Below are positions 21,470-32,293 of a stretch of DNA of 64,000 bases, one piece after another. The stretch lies in the NCBI RefSeq assembly GCF_025370935.1, contig NC_133499.1, forward strand, positions 1,710,582 through 1,774,581. Reading direction: 5' to 3'. This stretch comes from Choristoneura fumiferana (Eukaryota; Arthropoda; Insecta; Lepidoptera; Tortricidae). Within the stretch, counting starts at the first letter, position 1. Each line of letters opens with the position of its first letter. Position numbers and translations under genes: made by a program. A model generated the notes under the pieces. It searched no databases, was not told the DNA's origin, and was given only the letters and a program-made list of their open reading frames with translations.

Positions 21470-21725
21470 ATCATCATCGTGACCATATCAGCCGTAGGAC
21501 GTCCACTGTTGGTAGGCCTTCCCGATAGACCTCCAGTTGCTTCGGTAGGAGGCAGCTTGCATCCACCGCGAACCCGCGGCGTTAATCAGGCCATCCATCC
21601 ATCTAGTTGGTGGACGTCCTACGCTGCGCTTGCCGATTCGCGGTCGCCATTCGAGAACTTTTCGGCCCCAACGGCCATCTGTTGTTCGTGCTATATGGCC
21701 TGCCTAATTGCATCTTATTTAATTA
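21470..21725 (-). pseudogene. RTE-type LINE 3' end (minus)
   Basis: The minus strand carries, with frame breaks, an RTE C-terminal block including a W-P/R-rich segment and the typical end caacagtggacgtcctacgg followed by (atg)n at 21471. It parallels 52540-52745. Confidence 0.65.
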
Positions 21726-21849
21726 ATGCATTTCAACGAGTAATTCGGTATAGAACCCTGTTGATAAGATAAGTAAATGAAGTGCCATAGAAAAGAGACG
21801 GATACATAATAATTGTTTTAAAATTAATGCGAAATATTTATCAGATTGT

Positions 21850-22625
21850 TGGGTGCGTCCCACGAGATATAACTACAAAATATCTAATTTCATATAAATA
21901 ACGTTCACAAGATATAATGAACGTTAGCTATAACAACAAAAAGTATAATGTTTTAACGTATAACGCCTTAATTATATGACGTTATTTTTATATAACTTCA
22001 ATTTGTATAAGATTTATATGGACTTATTTCTTTTAACATAACATACATATGAAGTGTTTCATAAAGGCCCTTTCTTCCCGTTTGTTCAACACTCCTGGGG
22101 ACCCAAGAGCTGGCGCGTACTTATCCCAGCGGATCTCACTTGCGGTCCAAAGGGGTAATGCGGCCAGAATCATGGGAACCCTGCCACAGGGAGATCTTTT
22201 AGACGGGGTTTTCTTTTTATAATTTTTATTTTATAGTAACATCTTAGATATATTGGTTTCTTAGGTAAGTTTTCTTTGTCTTCTTCTTATTAGTATTATT
22301 TTACATAAGTTATATCACTCATAATATATAATAATATGTGTAAATGTTAAATTATGTGGCGGCGATTTTTCTCGGAACAGAGCGGAAAAAAATAATGGCT
22401 TGCTTGATTGTTTGCTTTTATCAAAGTTTTTAATGAATTATAGTTTTAATTCTTAGGTGTTATGAACATTATACGATTTGATCGTTATATCAATTGATAT
22501 TATATATAAACAACGTTATACCTTACAAAATTAGATATTTTAAAATTATACTTTTCGTTCGTTATATCCAGTAAACGTTGAATATTATATAATGAGTTCT
22601 TATATCTTGTATTACCTACCCCAGA
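21850..22625. mobile_element. AT-rich inverted element with a LINE piece inside
   Basis: Left side (acaaaatatctaattt, aaaagtataatgtt, agatataatgaacgtt) recurs inverted at 22440-22625. The centre contains the LINE C-terminus 22081-22207, apparently inserted later. Confidence 0.5.
22081..22207 (+). pseudogene. Non-LTR retrotransposon ORF2 C-terminus, open fragment
   Basis: Reads GDPRAGAYLSQRISLAVQRG then NAARIMGTLPQG to a TAA, i.e. the last ~40 residues of a CR1/jockey-type ORF2. 5'-truncated as usual for LINE insertions. Relatives at 5010, 5740 and 30405. Confidence 0.65.
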
Positions 22626-22629
22626 TTGT

Positions 22630-23980
22630 TGAATTCGTTTGATCGAAAACTATAATATTTACAAATATTCATCGGAATTCTTTATTCAAAATATAACATC
22701 GATCGACACAGGCTCACGTGGGGACTAGTGGGAGAACGCTTTGTGCTTGACGTTGGGGCGGAGAATGTGGTGCTTCTCTTTAAATTAAAGACCTATCTTT
22801 ATCTTTTGCAGGTACGGTACGAGTTAAATCGGTTCGAGTAGGAAAGGAGTGGGAGAAGTGAGATCATTTTTTAACAAAAAATCACGCATTCCGTTTTTCC
22901 CAAATCTCAGAAATACTGTATTCTGTTTTTATAACTCAGCGTAACGTGGTGTGGGCGGTAGATGAGGCCAAATTTAACGATAAATAATAATATCTTGTGA
23001 ATATTTTTACGATTTCATTATTATAAATAAATAAATTGAATTACCTATAATATAAAGGGCGGATTTTTTTTCTCTCGTCTTAGGCGGCTGACACCCACGC
23101 TTCACTGTTGATTTAACCTCGGGAGTCTTGAACATTATAAGATTTATAAGGTAAATGTATAAGAATAGCAGCCGAACGTACCTAATAGATTTGTCAATAA
23201 CAAAATACCAAAATTACATAACGGATGCCTTAAGACTAAAGTCTTCGACGTGGTGCTTGACTGGCCTTGAGTTGGGTTCGACTGGTATTGGGGGAGAAAG
23301 TCCTCGAGTGATGACCGCAAACTGGGCGACACAGAATTTTGCACACGGCTTCCTTCAATCGCGAAGGCAGAGGACTAATCTTGTCATTTTTCCACAGAAA
23401 AAACGAATTCTGAAACAGGAACGAAGTCGCAGACGGAAACTAGTATAAAACAGGCAATCGGAGAGCCGTTGATATGAATGTCCTATTTTAAGCCGCCAGA
23501 ATTGCTTCCATGTTTTTCCGTTCACCGTTACGACTCAAAATATCCAGTATTTTTCCAATACACCAACGAAAAAACTAGAATTATTCCATAACACAGCCCA
23601 GGCAGATATGACTCGATGAACCTTACGTACTTTCCAATCCAATTTTCTTAATAAATCGACTTTGTATCCTCATTGGCTCAAGTTATATAATGTAACGGAC
23701 GGTCCCATTGTGTGTTCTATGCTGAGGACATAAATCAGTTTTTCCCTCGTCAAATTAACCCAAGGTCTCAGCTTACAAAGGTTTAGGATTGTGATATTTG
23801 GAAAACGAAGTTCGCGTCGTGGATATGGCTGGAAGTGGCTCCTTTTTTGCTAGAAAGGACTTATACTTACTTTGTAAGCCGGCAACAGACCAATGACTCC
23901 TTGAGTTGTTGGTATTCATAAGCGATGGTGATCTTTTTCATCAGATGACCGCATGCTCGCGTATTTATTTCTTTGTATCA
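22630..23980. other. Unassigned
   Basis: No recognised gene. 23221-23440 has a plus-strand open frame of about 70 codons with no family resemblance. Confidence 0.3.
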
Positions 23981-24016
23981 TCTCCCAGCCATATTCGTCC
24001 CACTGCTGGGCACAGG
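23980..24016 (-). mobile_element. SINE family A fragment cut by assembly gap
   Basis: cccactgctgggcacagg runs straight into the Ns; the rest of the SINE is presumably lost in the gap. Confidence 0.7.
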
Positions 24017-24116
24017 NNNNNNNNNNNNNNNNNNNNNNNNNNNNNNNNNNNNNNNNNNNNNNNNNNNNNNNNNNNNNNNNNNNNNNNNNNNNNNNNNNNN
24101 NNNNNNNNNNNNNNNN
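24017..24116. other. Assembly gap (100 N)
   Basis: Exactly 100 Ns, a conventional gap of unknown size. Confidence 0.99.
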
Positions 24117-24277
24117 CTCTTTATTGTACAAAAGAAAAGAAACAAAATACAATTGACAAACTTTGAGATAATTATACAAAGGCGGACTTATGTATCCCTT
24201 TAAGGGATCTCTGCCAGTCAACTTTTGAGTGGATGAAAGGAGCAATCAGTTGGGGACCGACAAAAAGTGAGTTTAAG

Positions 24278-24413
24278 CGCCTGTTTCACCACTTGTCGAC
24301 TAACTTTAAGTGACGGATATCAGTGATGCCGTCTCTGTTTGTTTTGTCCGAATAAACAAAGACGGCATTACTTTTAACTGACACTTAAAATTAGTGGACA
24401 TGTGGTGTGGCCC
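24278..24413. mobile_element. Harbinger-like MITE, degenerate copy
   Basis: gcctgtttcaccac...gatgccgtctctgtttgtt...gacggcattac; the outermost bases are eroded. Confidence 0.55.
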
Positions 24414-24503
24414 TGAGAGTCGAAAATTGTGGAAGCTACAATACAGTGCTTTATTACATATTATAATAAAAAAAAAACAAATAAACCACTATATATAAAT
24501 ACA

Positions 24504-24728
24504 CTAGCTTTTGCCCGCGGCTTCGCCCGCGTGGAATTCGGTTATCGCGCGCTGTTCCCTCGGGAACTGTGTATTTTTTCGGGATAAAAAGTAGCCTATG
24601 TCACTCTCGGATCCAAAAACTACCTATCTCTATGCCAAAAAACACGTCGATCCGCCTCTCCGTTTCGACGTGAAAGGCGGACAAACATACACACAAATAC
24701 ACACACTTTCACATTTATAATATTAAAT
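24504..24728 (-). mobile_element. Helitron-like short repeat ending CTAGT (Lep1-like)
   Basis: The minus strand starts taatattataaatgtgaaag and ends cgcgggcaaaagctagtg. The 3' CTAGT and lack of inverted ends fit non-autonomous Helitrons common in Lepidoptera. Relatives: 27035, 28620, 28741, 33602 (+), 47915 (+), 50268. Confidence 0.55.
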
Positions 24729-24729
24729 A

Positions 24730-25100
24730 TGGATAACCATGAATATACATAATAAATGAGAATATAAAACAAAGAATCATTCTTAAATATTTAAGGAGAA
24801 GGTGTGAGCTACATCATTCTCAAGCGTTCCCACACTGGGAGATTGGCTGATGGAGTATTATGTTGTATCGTATGGGTGAACCCCGCCGGCTATACCGTGA
24901 CCGTATTCCCCGGCAAGTTCAGTCATATTCGTAGAATGCAACCTTGGCGCCGTAAGCCAAGGCCGCTTGGCCAAAAGTTGGCCAACACTGGCCAATGTCG
25001 CCGTGTCGAAACCCGCCGCATCTCGTGCGTACACACTTCTGAATGACTGTCACGTGACTGATTGGGCAGTGGGAGCAAGTGGTTTGACCAATAGCCTCTC
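24730..25100. other. Unassigned, GC-rich 24880-25050
   Basis: A locally GC-rich block with repeats of ggccaa; an open frame (24804-25046) without family resemblance. Ends in a fragment of the SINE A head (25066-25110). Confidence 0.3.
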
Positions 25101-25107
25101 AAGCAGA

Positions 25108-25888
25108 GGATCTTTTTTTAGGGTAAAACGGAACCCTTATAGCTTATAGTTTCGCCATGTCTGTATGTCTATCCGTCTGTTCGCGGCGTTGTTTAGAGAC
25201 ATTGTTTAGAAAAGTGTTATTTTGTACGGATGTAATGTAGCAACTATGCTGATCGTTGGATAGATATTTTAAAATCATTTCGGGCTGTGAAGACTATTTT
25301 TCGATTCAGTGATCTGTTTGCGAAATATTCAACTTTAAAGTGCACATTTTCATTAAAATTATGCGGTTGAAAAATTTGAAAAATGTTGTTTGTAAGTACA
25401 TCAAATTTACAACGAAAACTACGACGAATAAGTTTGCTTGAGAATGATTAAGTAGGAGGTAGTTAGCTTAAAAGTAAATAGCAGCCAAAGGTATAAAATA
25501 TACCTAAACTTGGAAGTTTCCGTGCAAAATACAAAATCCTTAGAAAAATATTATAAGTACTAGATTTTTTCGTAACGGCTACCCTATCTTGGGCGTGTCC
25601 GACACGCTCTTGGCCGATTTTAAATTACCATTCCTGAAATTGTTCAATATCTTCAAATCAAAGAAATCCCCGACTTTTTCACTTCAAAGTTCAATATCTC
25701 AAAAACGACTTAACCGATTTTGATGAAACATCTAAGAACTATCGCTAGAAAACCTGATTTCAAACAAGAAAAGCCGCATCAAATCGGTCTACCCGCTTAA
25801 GAGCTACAGTCCACAGACAGAAACACAGACAGACACAAATAAATAGCGGTCAAACTTATAACACCCCTCTTCTTCCGTCGGGGGTTAA
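25108..25888. repeat. Composite of two common dispersed repeats
   Basis: 25108-25640 belongs to the agggttccgtagcca family (also 14929, 30600-31200, 37304-37935, 53820). 25665-25888 is the reverse of the aacccccgacg-aaaagaggg family (also 27477, 48481, 63283, 63546, 63815). Confidence 0.55.
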
Positions 25889-26091
25889 AAACAGATCCAG
25901 CAATATGTCTCTAAGCCCAACGGCTGTGAATCCGATATTAAATCCCTATCCCATGGGAATATCGGGATAAAAAGTAATCTATGTACTCGTAATATGTGTT
26001 ATTCTAGACCAGTGTTTTTCAATCTGTGGGTCAGCAGTTGACATTAAACTATTGTATCTTAGATCTTTTACACTAAAAAGCGTGAAAAAAA

Positions 26092-26336
26092 TATAACAAA
26101 AAATTTAACCGACTAAGTACAAAAAAACCATGAAAATAATTTTCTACCAGTCTGAAGTCGGTGCCTCAGCACGAGCCAGCAGGAGTGATTGAAGCACAAT
26201 ATATTATACTCGTATAGTATGTAGGTGAGATAGACGACTATAGATCCACTCCTGCTGGCTCGTGCTGAGGCACCGGCTTCAGACTGGTAGAAAATTATTT
26301 TCATGGTTTTTTGGAGTCGGTCCAATTTTTTGTTAT
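26092..26336. mobile_element. Foldback element, ~245 bp (family E)
   Basis: Nearly perfect ~100-bp arms: tataacaaaaaatt, ttttctaccagtctgaagtc, gcctcagcacgagccagcag and their complements to 26336. Decayed relatives at 31225-31438, 38536-39115, 48594-48915 and 59800-60100. Confidence 0.8.
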
Positions 26337-26339
26337 AAT

Positions 26340-27030
26340 TTTTTTATTAATTACGAAGGACTAAACAGCACAATATCTATGGTTAGCCGTAAGCGGCGAA
26401 ACGTGAAATAGCGACCGGTAAACCGGCATATTGGTAAATAGGCATATAGTCCAAGAGCCGAAGGCATTTTAGAGTGGGTATTTGTAAAATCCTCCATTAA
26501 TCCAATCCTAACCTACTAATATCTATTCCGACGTAAATTCAAAGTTCTGACAGACTAACGGCTGAAGCTAATGACTTGAAATTTGGCACTCATATACCTT
26601 GAATATCATAGAGGTACACTGAAAATGAATTATTTGTCATTCTCATGGAATGGTAATACATTTATTATTAGGATTTATATTTCCGCTTCAAAAAGGCCCT
26701 CTCTTTGTAACTATAATTATTGAAGTTAATGCAGTCCTTTTATGCAGTAATCTACCCATTTCAGCTTATAAATCTAGTGGTAATTTCATTTTTTCCATTC
26801 CCTCAAATAAATAAATAAAATAACTGCTCTAAAATGTGTACCGGCTCTTATACTACAAAAGAAGTGCAGTAAGTCCGCTCGAGGCAAGCCGGTGTTGCAA
26901 CGCTGCAGCGTGCAGCGCCGGAACGCAGCTAAAGTATGTCGAAAGTGCTTGCACTATCGTTGCTGCACACTTGGGCCGATTATTAGGGGTCCGGACGCAA
27001 ATTCAATTTAAATCGTTTATTCCTACTATA
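26340..27030. other. Unassigned; GC-rich patch 26865-27000
   Basis: Mostly AT-rich. The GC-rich patch has an open frame of about 50 codons rich in Ala/Cys, no family recognised. Confidence 0.3.
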
Positions 27031-27034
27031 TTAA

Positions 27035-27330
27035 TAATTATAAATGATAAAGTACCTCTGTCTTTCTGTTACCTTTTCACGCTTCAACGGCTGATACGAT
27101 TTCGATGAAATTAGGTATGAAGATAGTTGGAGTCCCGAGGAAGGGCTCTTGAGGGGGGACTGCGTCTGCGCAGAATTTGCTCATCGCTATCCCGCGGATA
27201 CTATGCATTTTTCCGGGATAAAAAGTAGCCTATGTCCTTCCTTGGGGCCAGTTGGGGCTCCCACTATCACCACACCGAATTTCGTCTAAATCGATTCAGC
27301 TTTTGAAGCGTGAAAAAGTAACAGGCAGGG
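27035..27330 (-). mobile_element. Helitron-like repeat fragments
   Basis: Segments tataaatgataaagtacctc and ttttccgggataaaaagtag of the Lep1-like family, broken up. Confidence 0.45.
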
Positions 27331-27476
27331 TTTTTAATATTGGTAGGGACATTTTAATATTAGTAGGGATTAATTTGCATGACCATAGTAAAATAGGAGA
27401 AGTATGTAAACTCCGACCCTTTAGGAGACTTAACTGCCTACTGCGGCGCGGACGCTTAGGGTTGTCGATGTCTAAT

Positions 27477-27690
27477 TTTTACCCCCGACGCAAAAAAAGG
27501 GATGTTATAAGTTTGACCGCTATGTGTGTCTGTCTGTCGGTGTTTGTCCGATTTGAATGCGGTTATTTTGTTTAAAAGCAGGTTTTCTAGCTGCGATGGT
27601 TCTTAGTTATGCTTCATCAAAATCGGCTTAGCCGTTTTTGAGATATTGAACTTTGAAGTGACAAAGTCTTGGGTTTTCCAACTTTTTGTT
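27477..27690 (+). repeat. cccccgacg-type dispersed repeat
   Basis: Carries ttgaccgctatgtgtgtctg, gcaggttttctag and the final gagatattgaactttgaagt. Same family as 63283-64000. Confidence 0.6.
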
Positions 27691-27781
27691 GGTTACGTTA
27701 TACTTAATAAATGAATGATGATGACATGATGACGTCACTAATTGACAGCAAATTTATTCCTATGCTTTTTGAAACCTATAA

Positions 27782-28030
27782 TACAGTCACCAGCACCAAT
27801 ATATGACAGAACAAGCGTGCATAACTATCTGATACGACTCTTTTTCTAGGGCCGGAAGGACGTGTCAGATATTTTTGCACGCTCCGCTGTGACAGAAAGA
27901 AAGAAAGAAAAGTTTATTTTGGCTCCAAAAAGTACCACCTAAAACTAAGACTAGAACTAGCACTAAAACTATGTTACTAGGTGACACGGCAGGATACCAA
28001 AAAGGACAGATATTAATGCTGGTGACTGTA
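27782..28030. mobile_element. Tc1/mariner-like MITE with a nested retroposon
   Basis: Outer parts equal the intact 137-bp MITE 59219-59355 (cagtcaccagcaccaatat ends, TA flanks). 27893-28008 is an inserted (aaag)n-headed unit, the reverse of 40618-40740, with gacaga on both sides. Confidence 0.75.
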
Positions 28031-28032
28031 CC

Positions 28033-28230
28033 TAGCGCTTTGTCGTAATCCCCAGGTCTTGCTAGGTCATCGAGTAGTCCAGAGGTTAAGTTATGCGGAG
28101 GCACGTCACCAATGGTCTTGCTTTGTTTCGGTCTAAACCTAACCTTTCGTCTGACCCTATACTTGGTTTTAATAGGTATTTAACTAAATGTAAACAAAAT
28201 TCAGCTGCCAGATTTGGTACATTCAAGGAT
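28033..28230 (+). repeat. Dispersed repeat shared with 29270-29490
   Basis: Shares tgctaggtcatcgagtagt, cagaggttaagttatgc and cagctgccagatttgg with 29270-29490; its 3' part recurs at 43188-43270. Confidence 0.55.
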
Positions 28231-28239
28231 TTAATTTTT

Positions 28240-28460
28240 TTTTAAACGACTTCAGAAAAGGAGGAGGTTGTCAATTCGATATTTTTGTTTGTTATTTACC
28301 TCAGAACTCCGTCATTTATGAACCGATTTGAAAAAATTTTTTGCGTTCGTTTAGGAATGTCTAGGAGTGTCTTTAATTAGGTCCCATAAGCACCAAATCA
28401 GGATCTGATGCTTAAGGAAATCGAGAGAATTCTTCAAATGTTAAGTTAAGCTTAAACATG
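28240..28460 (+). repeat. accgacttcaaaaa-ggaggagg repeat (family F)
   Basis: aacgacttcagaaaaggagg at one end; recurs at 38536-38760 (+) and 31738-31937 (-). Confidence 0.55.
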
Positions 28461-28619
28461 TAAACTATAGCTATCTGTGGGATCCTGTTATTGGCTCTGT
28501 GTTGCTATTCCTTCTACATATATTGTGTTTTTAGCTGTTGGTTCTCCTTAAATAAATAAATAAATGTTGTAGAGACACCCATAGTAAATTGGATATATTT
28601 AGTAGTAACTCGTGCATTT

Positions 28620-28975
28620 GCTCTTAAAAATTTCATCCAAATCCGACCAGCCGTTTCGGCGTGAAGAAGTAACAAACATACTCACTCACTCACTCACTCA
28701 CTCACTCACTCACAAACTTTCACATTTATAATATTATTAGTAGGACTAGCCTGTTACCCGCGACTCCGTCCGCGTAGAATACTTTTATTGCTGTCCCGCG
28801 GGAACTATGTAATTTCCCGGGATAAAAACTATCCTATGTCCTTCTCCGGGACTCAAACTATCTGTATACCGAATATCATGTAAATCGGTTCAGTGGTTTA
28901 GACGTGATGCAGTAACAAACAAACAAACAGACTTACAAGCTTTCGCATTGATCATACGAGTATTAGTGAGATGAG
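28620..28975 (-). mobile_element. Two Helitron-like repeats with (CTCA)n
   Basis: 28620-28740 ends in a (ctca) tract (28680-28712) and ttcacatttataatatta. 28741-28975 begins gactagcctgttacccgcga. Both are minus-strand Lep1-like copies. Confidence 0.5.
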
Positions 28976-29269
28976 AGTAGTGAGAAATGTTTTTTGAAAC
29001 CCATAATACCAAATTCAAATAAAAATAAAAAAACAAATGATTTATTCAGTAAATAGGCCGCAATGGGCACTTTTACACGTCATTTTTTTAAACTACCATC
29101 GCTTTCGGAAAGACCATCATTGCCAAGAAGAATGCGCCGCAAGAAACTTGGCAGAATGTCATTTTTTCATAAAAATATAATCACAAATAAAATACTTAAA
29201 AACTATATTATACACTTAAAGAAAAAAAATACAAAAAATAATAATAATAGAAATACAGGGATGTATGGC

Positions 29270-29490
29270 GCACTGTCGTAATCCCGTGGTGTTGCTAGGT
29301 CATCGAGTAGTGCCCCAGAGGTTAAGTTATGCTGAGGCACGTCACCATTTTGTTCGGGTCTTGCTTTGTTTAAGTCGAAACGTAACCTTTCCTCTAACCC
29401 TACTATAATTGCTTTGGATAGGTATTTAACTAAATGTCAACAAACTTCAGCTGCCAGATTTGGCATATTCAAGGATTTTAAACAATGTAC
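29270..29490 (+). repeat. Dispersed repeat shared with 28033-28230
   Basis: Better-preserved partner of the 28033 copy, followed by a 30-bp direct duplication at 29684 and 29733 (gtcatgaagccc-ggtcggtaaatgag). Confidence 0.5.
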
Positions 29491-29825
29491 CGAACAACGG
29501 CTAAACTGATAGTGTCTTTTCCAACCTCGACACTGGCGGAATCATCGATAGTATCTTGGAGCTATACTTTCAAGACTTGAATTGAATTGTATTTTTCATC
29601 ACACTTGCTCGTAAACAGTGTCGTAACATGCAGGCTACCTTGGTTACAACCCCCAAATAAAACCCTCGACCTTAATATGTGCTTGTCATGAAGCCCGTGG
29701 TCGGTAAATGAGTCATTGCCCGTACTAATTTTCATGTCATGAAGCCCAAGGTCGGTAAATGAGTTTGTTACTGCATGCGGGGCGGGGCGGAGACTGGCGC
29801 TGCCAAGAGCGTAGTCAGCGGTATC

Positions 29826-30104
29826 TAGGGTTGCCACCTTTTTTTAGGCGAATAAAGTATTTTTTCATTTTAGAAGGACAAAAATAAAGTACACAGAATA
29901 AAAAAGAGTATTTATTATTTCTCCTTAAAAGTGGATACCAGTTTATTTAGTCTCATAAGTACTCATAACCAGTAACTAGCCAGTTAGAATAAGTTTTACT
30001 TAAATAGAGTATTTTAGCGTACTTTATTGGTGTCGTAGATTATAAAGTACGCCTACATGAAAAAGAGGACAATACTCTATTTTAGAGTACGGGTGGTAAC
30101 CCTA
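29826..30104. mobile_element. hAT-type MITE, 279 bp
   Basis: TIR tagggttgccacc at 29826 and ggtggtaacccta ending at 30104. A perfect 8-bp target duplication gcggtatc lies at 29818-29825 and 30105-30112. The interior is AT-rich, rich in agtactttat-like units. Confidence 0.88.
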
Positions 30105-30195
30105 GCGGTATCGGCAATGTTTGGAAAAATCTTAGTTTTTCTTTTACAAATATACAATTTTACTCGCAAATGTGATGAAAAACATTGTATGTCGC

Positions 30196-30305
30196 AGGGG
30201 CGGTACTAGAATTACGAACATCGACTCATTAAAGCCCTCAGTCTTCGACTTCGGGCTTCTAATAGACTCTCGTTCGTAATTCCTTGTTTACCGCCCTTAA
30301 GACGA
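30196..30305. repeat. Long hairpin
   Basis: gcggtactagaattacgaac pairs with gttcgtaattccttgtttac, with inner arms around gggctt/aagccc. Similar hairpins are common remnants in this window (20935, 12502). Confidence 0.6.
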
Positions 30306-30404
30306 GTTTATTTCAATACAGAAATGTAAATGTTTAGATAGTTTAATGGGGGAATTTCAATATATCTATTTTTCAATATATTTCTATAAAAAGAAAACAC
30401 CATT

Positions 30405-30540
30405 AAAGAGGCCCTCCTGCGGCATAGACTCCATAACACTGGCGGCATTACCTCTCTGTACAGTCAGAGAAATTCGCTGGGAGAGGTAAGCGCCAGCTCT
30501 GGGGTCTCCTGAGGTCTCTATCAGCCGGGACCCATTGTCT
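30405..30540 (-). pseudogene. Non-LTR retrotransposon C-terminus remnant (minus)
   Basis: The minus strand contains the GAYLSQRISLTVQRGNAA block, relative of 22081-22207, truncated. Confidence 0.6.
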
Positions 30541-30929
30541 CCACTGCGGCTAGTTTGGTATATTTATGTAGTTTTTATTTATTGTTTCCTATTATATTGT
30601 TGTATCTTGTGTTGTGTTCTCTTGTCACAGTTTTTGTGACGTAAAGTGGGGGTGATTTTATTTCTCATCCAATCTTGTAGTCGTTGGATAGGTCTTTTAA
30701 AACCATTAGGACCCCTGGTTGCTGTAACGATTATTCGATTCAGTGATTTGTTTGCAAAACAATCAACTTTAAAGTGCAAATTTTCATTAGAATCGAGCGT
30801 CCCCCCCTCTAAAATGTAAACCGGTGGGTGGAAAAATTTGAAAAATTCAGGATGGTAGTAAGTAAGTTTATCAAACTTACAAGGAAAACTAAAACGGTTA
30901 GGTTTTCTTGAGAATTATTAGTAGTTTAA

Positions 30930-31070
30930 GGGGCTGTTTCACCATCCATTGATTAGTGTTAACTGGCGGTTAGGTGTGATGCCGTCTCTATTTGTTTTGT
31001 TCGAATAGACGGAGACGGCATCACATTTAACCGTCGGTTAACGCTAATCAATGGATGGTGAAACAGCCCC
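30930..31070. mobile_element. Harbinger-like MITE, best copy
   Basis: 141 bp, almost fully palindromic, ggggctgtttcaccatccat to its complement, TAA on both sides. It sits within an agggttccgtagcca-family repeat. Confidence 0.85.
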
Positions 31071-31224
31071 TAAGAGTAAATAGCAGCCTAAGGTATAAAA
31101 TATACCTTGGAATATTCCGTACAAACTAGGTACGAAATCCTTAGAAAAATATTACTTAATTTTTTCGTAATGACTACGGAACCCTATTTCGGGCGTGTCC
31201 GACACGCTCTTGGACGGTTTTTTA

Positions 31225-31438
31225 AAATCATGGAACAGACTACACAATCCTTGAAAATATTTTTCTACTAGTTTGAAGTCGGTTTATACCTCAGCAGAAG
31301 TGGACCTATAGTCGTGTACCTTACCTAGATACATACTATAGGTACCTATATTACTCCTGCTGGCTCGTGCTGAGGCACCGACTTCAGACTGGTAGAAAAT
31401 TATTTTCAAGGTTTTTGTGTCGGTTTCGTTTTTTGTTA
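31225..31438. mobile_element. Foldback family E copy
   Basis: gaaaatatttttctactagt on the left; tggctcgtgctgaggcaccg and ggtagaaaattattttcaag on the right. Left arm partly lost. Confidence 0.65.
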
Positions 31439-31737
31439 AAAAAAATCTTTCCCTGGTTTTTAGTGATTTGTAGCCAAAATGCGTCTCACAACGATTCCAT
31501 TAAGCCCAAACACGGCATAGTTATATTATTTTATATAGAGTACCGGTACCTACGGTCTTCTTCGTCAGGTCCAGTTCACCAAATGATATTTTCTGAATGT
31601 AAATAGTTGACTTGGTGTTAAAAATGCCAAAATCGCTATACTATTAGGTGTGAAAAAGTGAGAAAGTGGTATACAGACGAGGTTGGGGCTTCCTATTAAG
31701 CAAAAAGTATGCTCGGTGTGCTTATAAAATTTTAGGG

Positions 31738-31937
31738 TTGCCCTCGATTTCTCTAAGATCCCATCATCAGATCCTGACTTGGTGACAATGGGACCGTCGG
31801 AAGTATGTCCTTTAGAACTAAAAAAGAATTTCTAAATTCGGTACACAATTGGCGGAGTTATCGCGTAACAAACAACCCGACAAAAAAAAACATACAGACG
31901 AATTGAGAACCTCCTCCCTTTTGAAGTCGGTTGAAAG
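31738..31937 (-). repeat. Family F repeat (minus)
   Basis: Plus strand ends gaacctcctcccttttgaag; reverse of 38536-38760. Confidence 0.55.
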
Positions 31938-32126
31938 TCAGTTTCGCTGTCGCGATGTTTCCTGTATTAGTTATCGTCAATTGTGAGATGTACCTACATA
32001 TTTTTTCTTGTTATTAATGTTTTGCCCTATGGGATAATGCCACAAACTTTGCCCGTTTAAAAAAAAATTGCTCACGCCATCTTACGAACACCAAACGAAC
32101 TATCTAAACATCGCGTGTTTTTTCAG

Positions 32127-32293
32127 TTGTTCGAGAAACTTCGCAACATGCGCGGCGGTCTGGAGCCTCTCATGGAGAAGATGACGCTGATCTCTGGAGA
32201 TGCAGAACAGCCCGATATTGGCCTTAGCGCCGCGGATCGTCAGAAGATTATAGATAACGTCGACATTATCATTCACGCTGCTGCGACCATTAG
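32127..32293 (+). CDS. FAR-A exon 1 of those visible (end of Rossmann domain)
   Basis: Opens after a T-rich acceptor ending ttttttcag and closes at AG|gtgagt. Encodes LFEKLRNMRGG through GDAEQPDIGLS to DIIIHAAATI, the part of the NAD-binding domain where FARs carry the GD and HxAAT signatures. It begins in phase 0, so a coding exon must precede it; LFEKL is the usual continuation of the exon carrying the nucleotide loop. Confidence 0.93.

Noticed and set aside
28680..28712. Possible CRISPR-like or structured array
   Set aside because: Simple (CTCA)n microsatellite; no CRISPR arrays, operons or prokaryotic features occur in this window.
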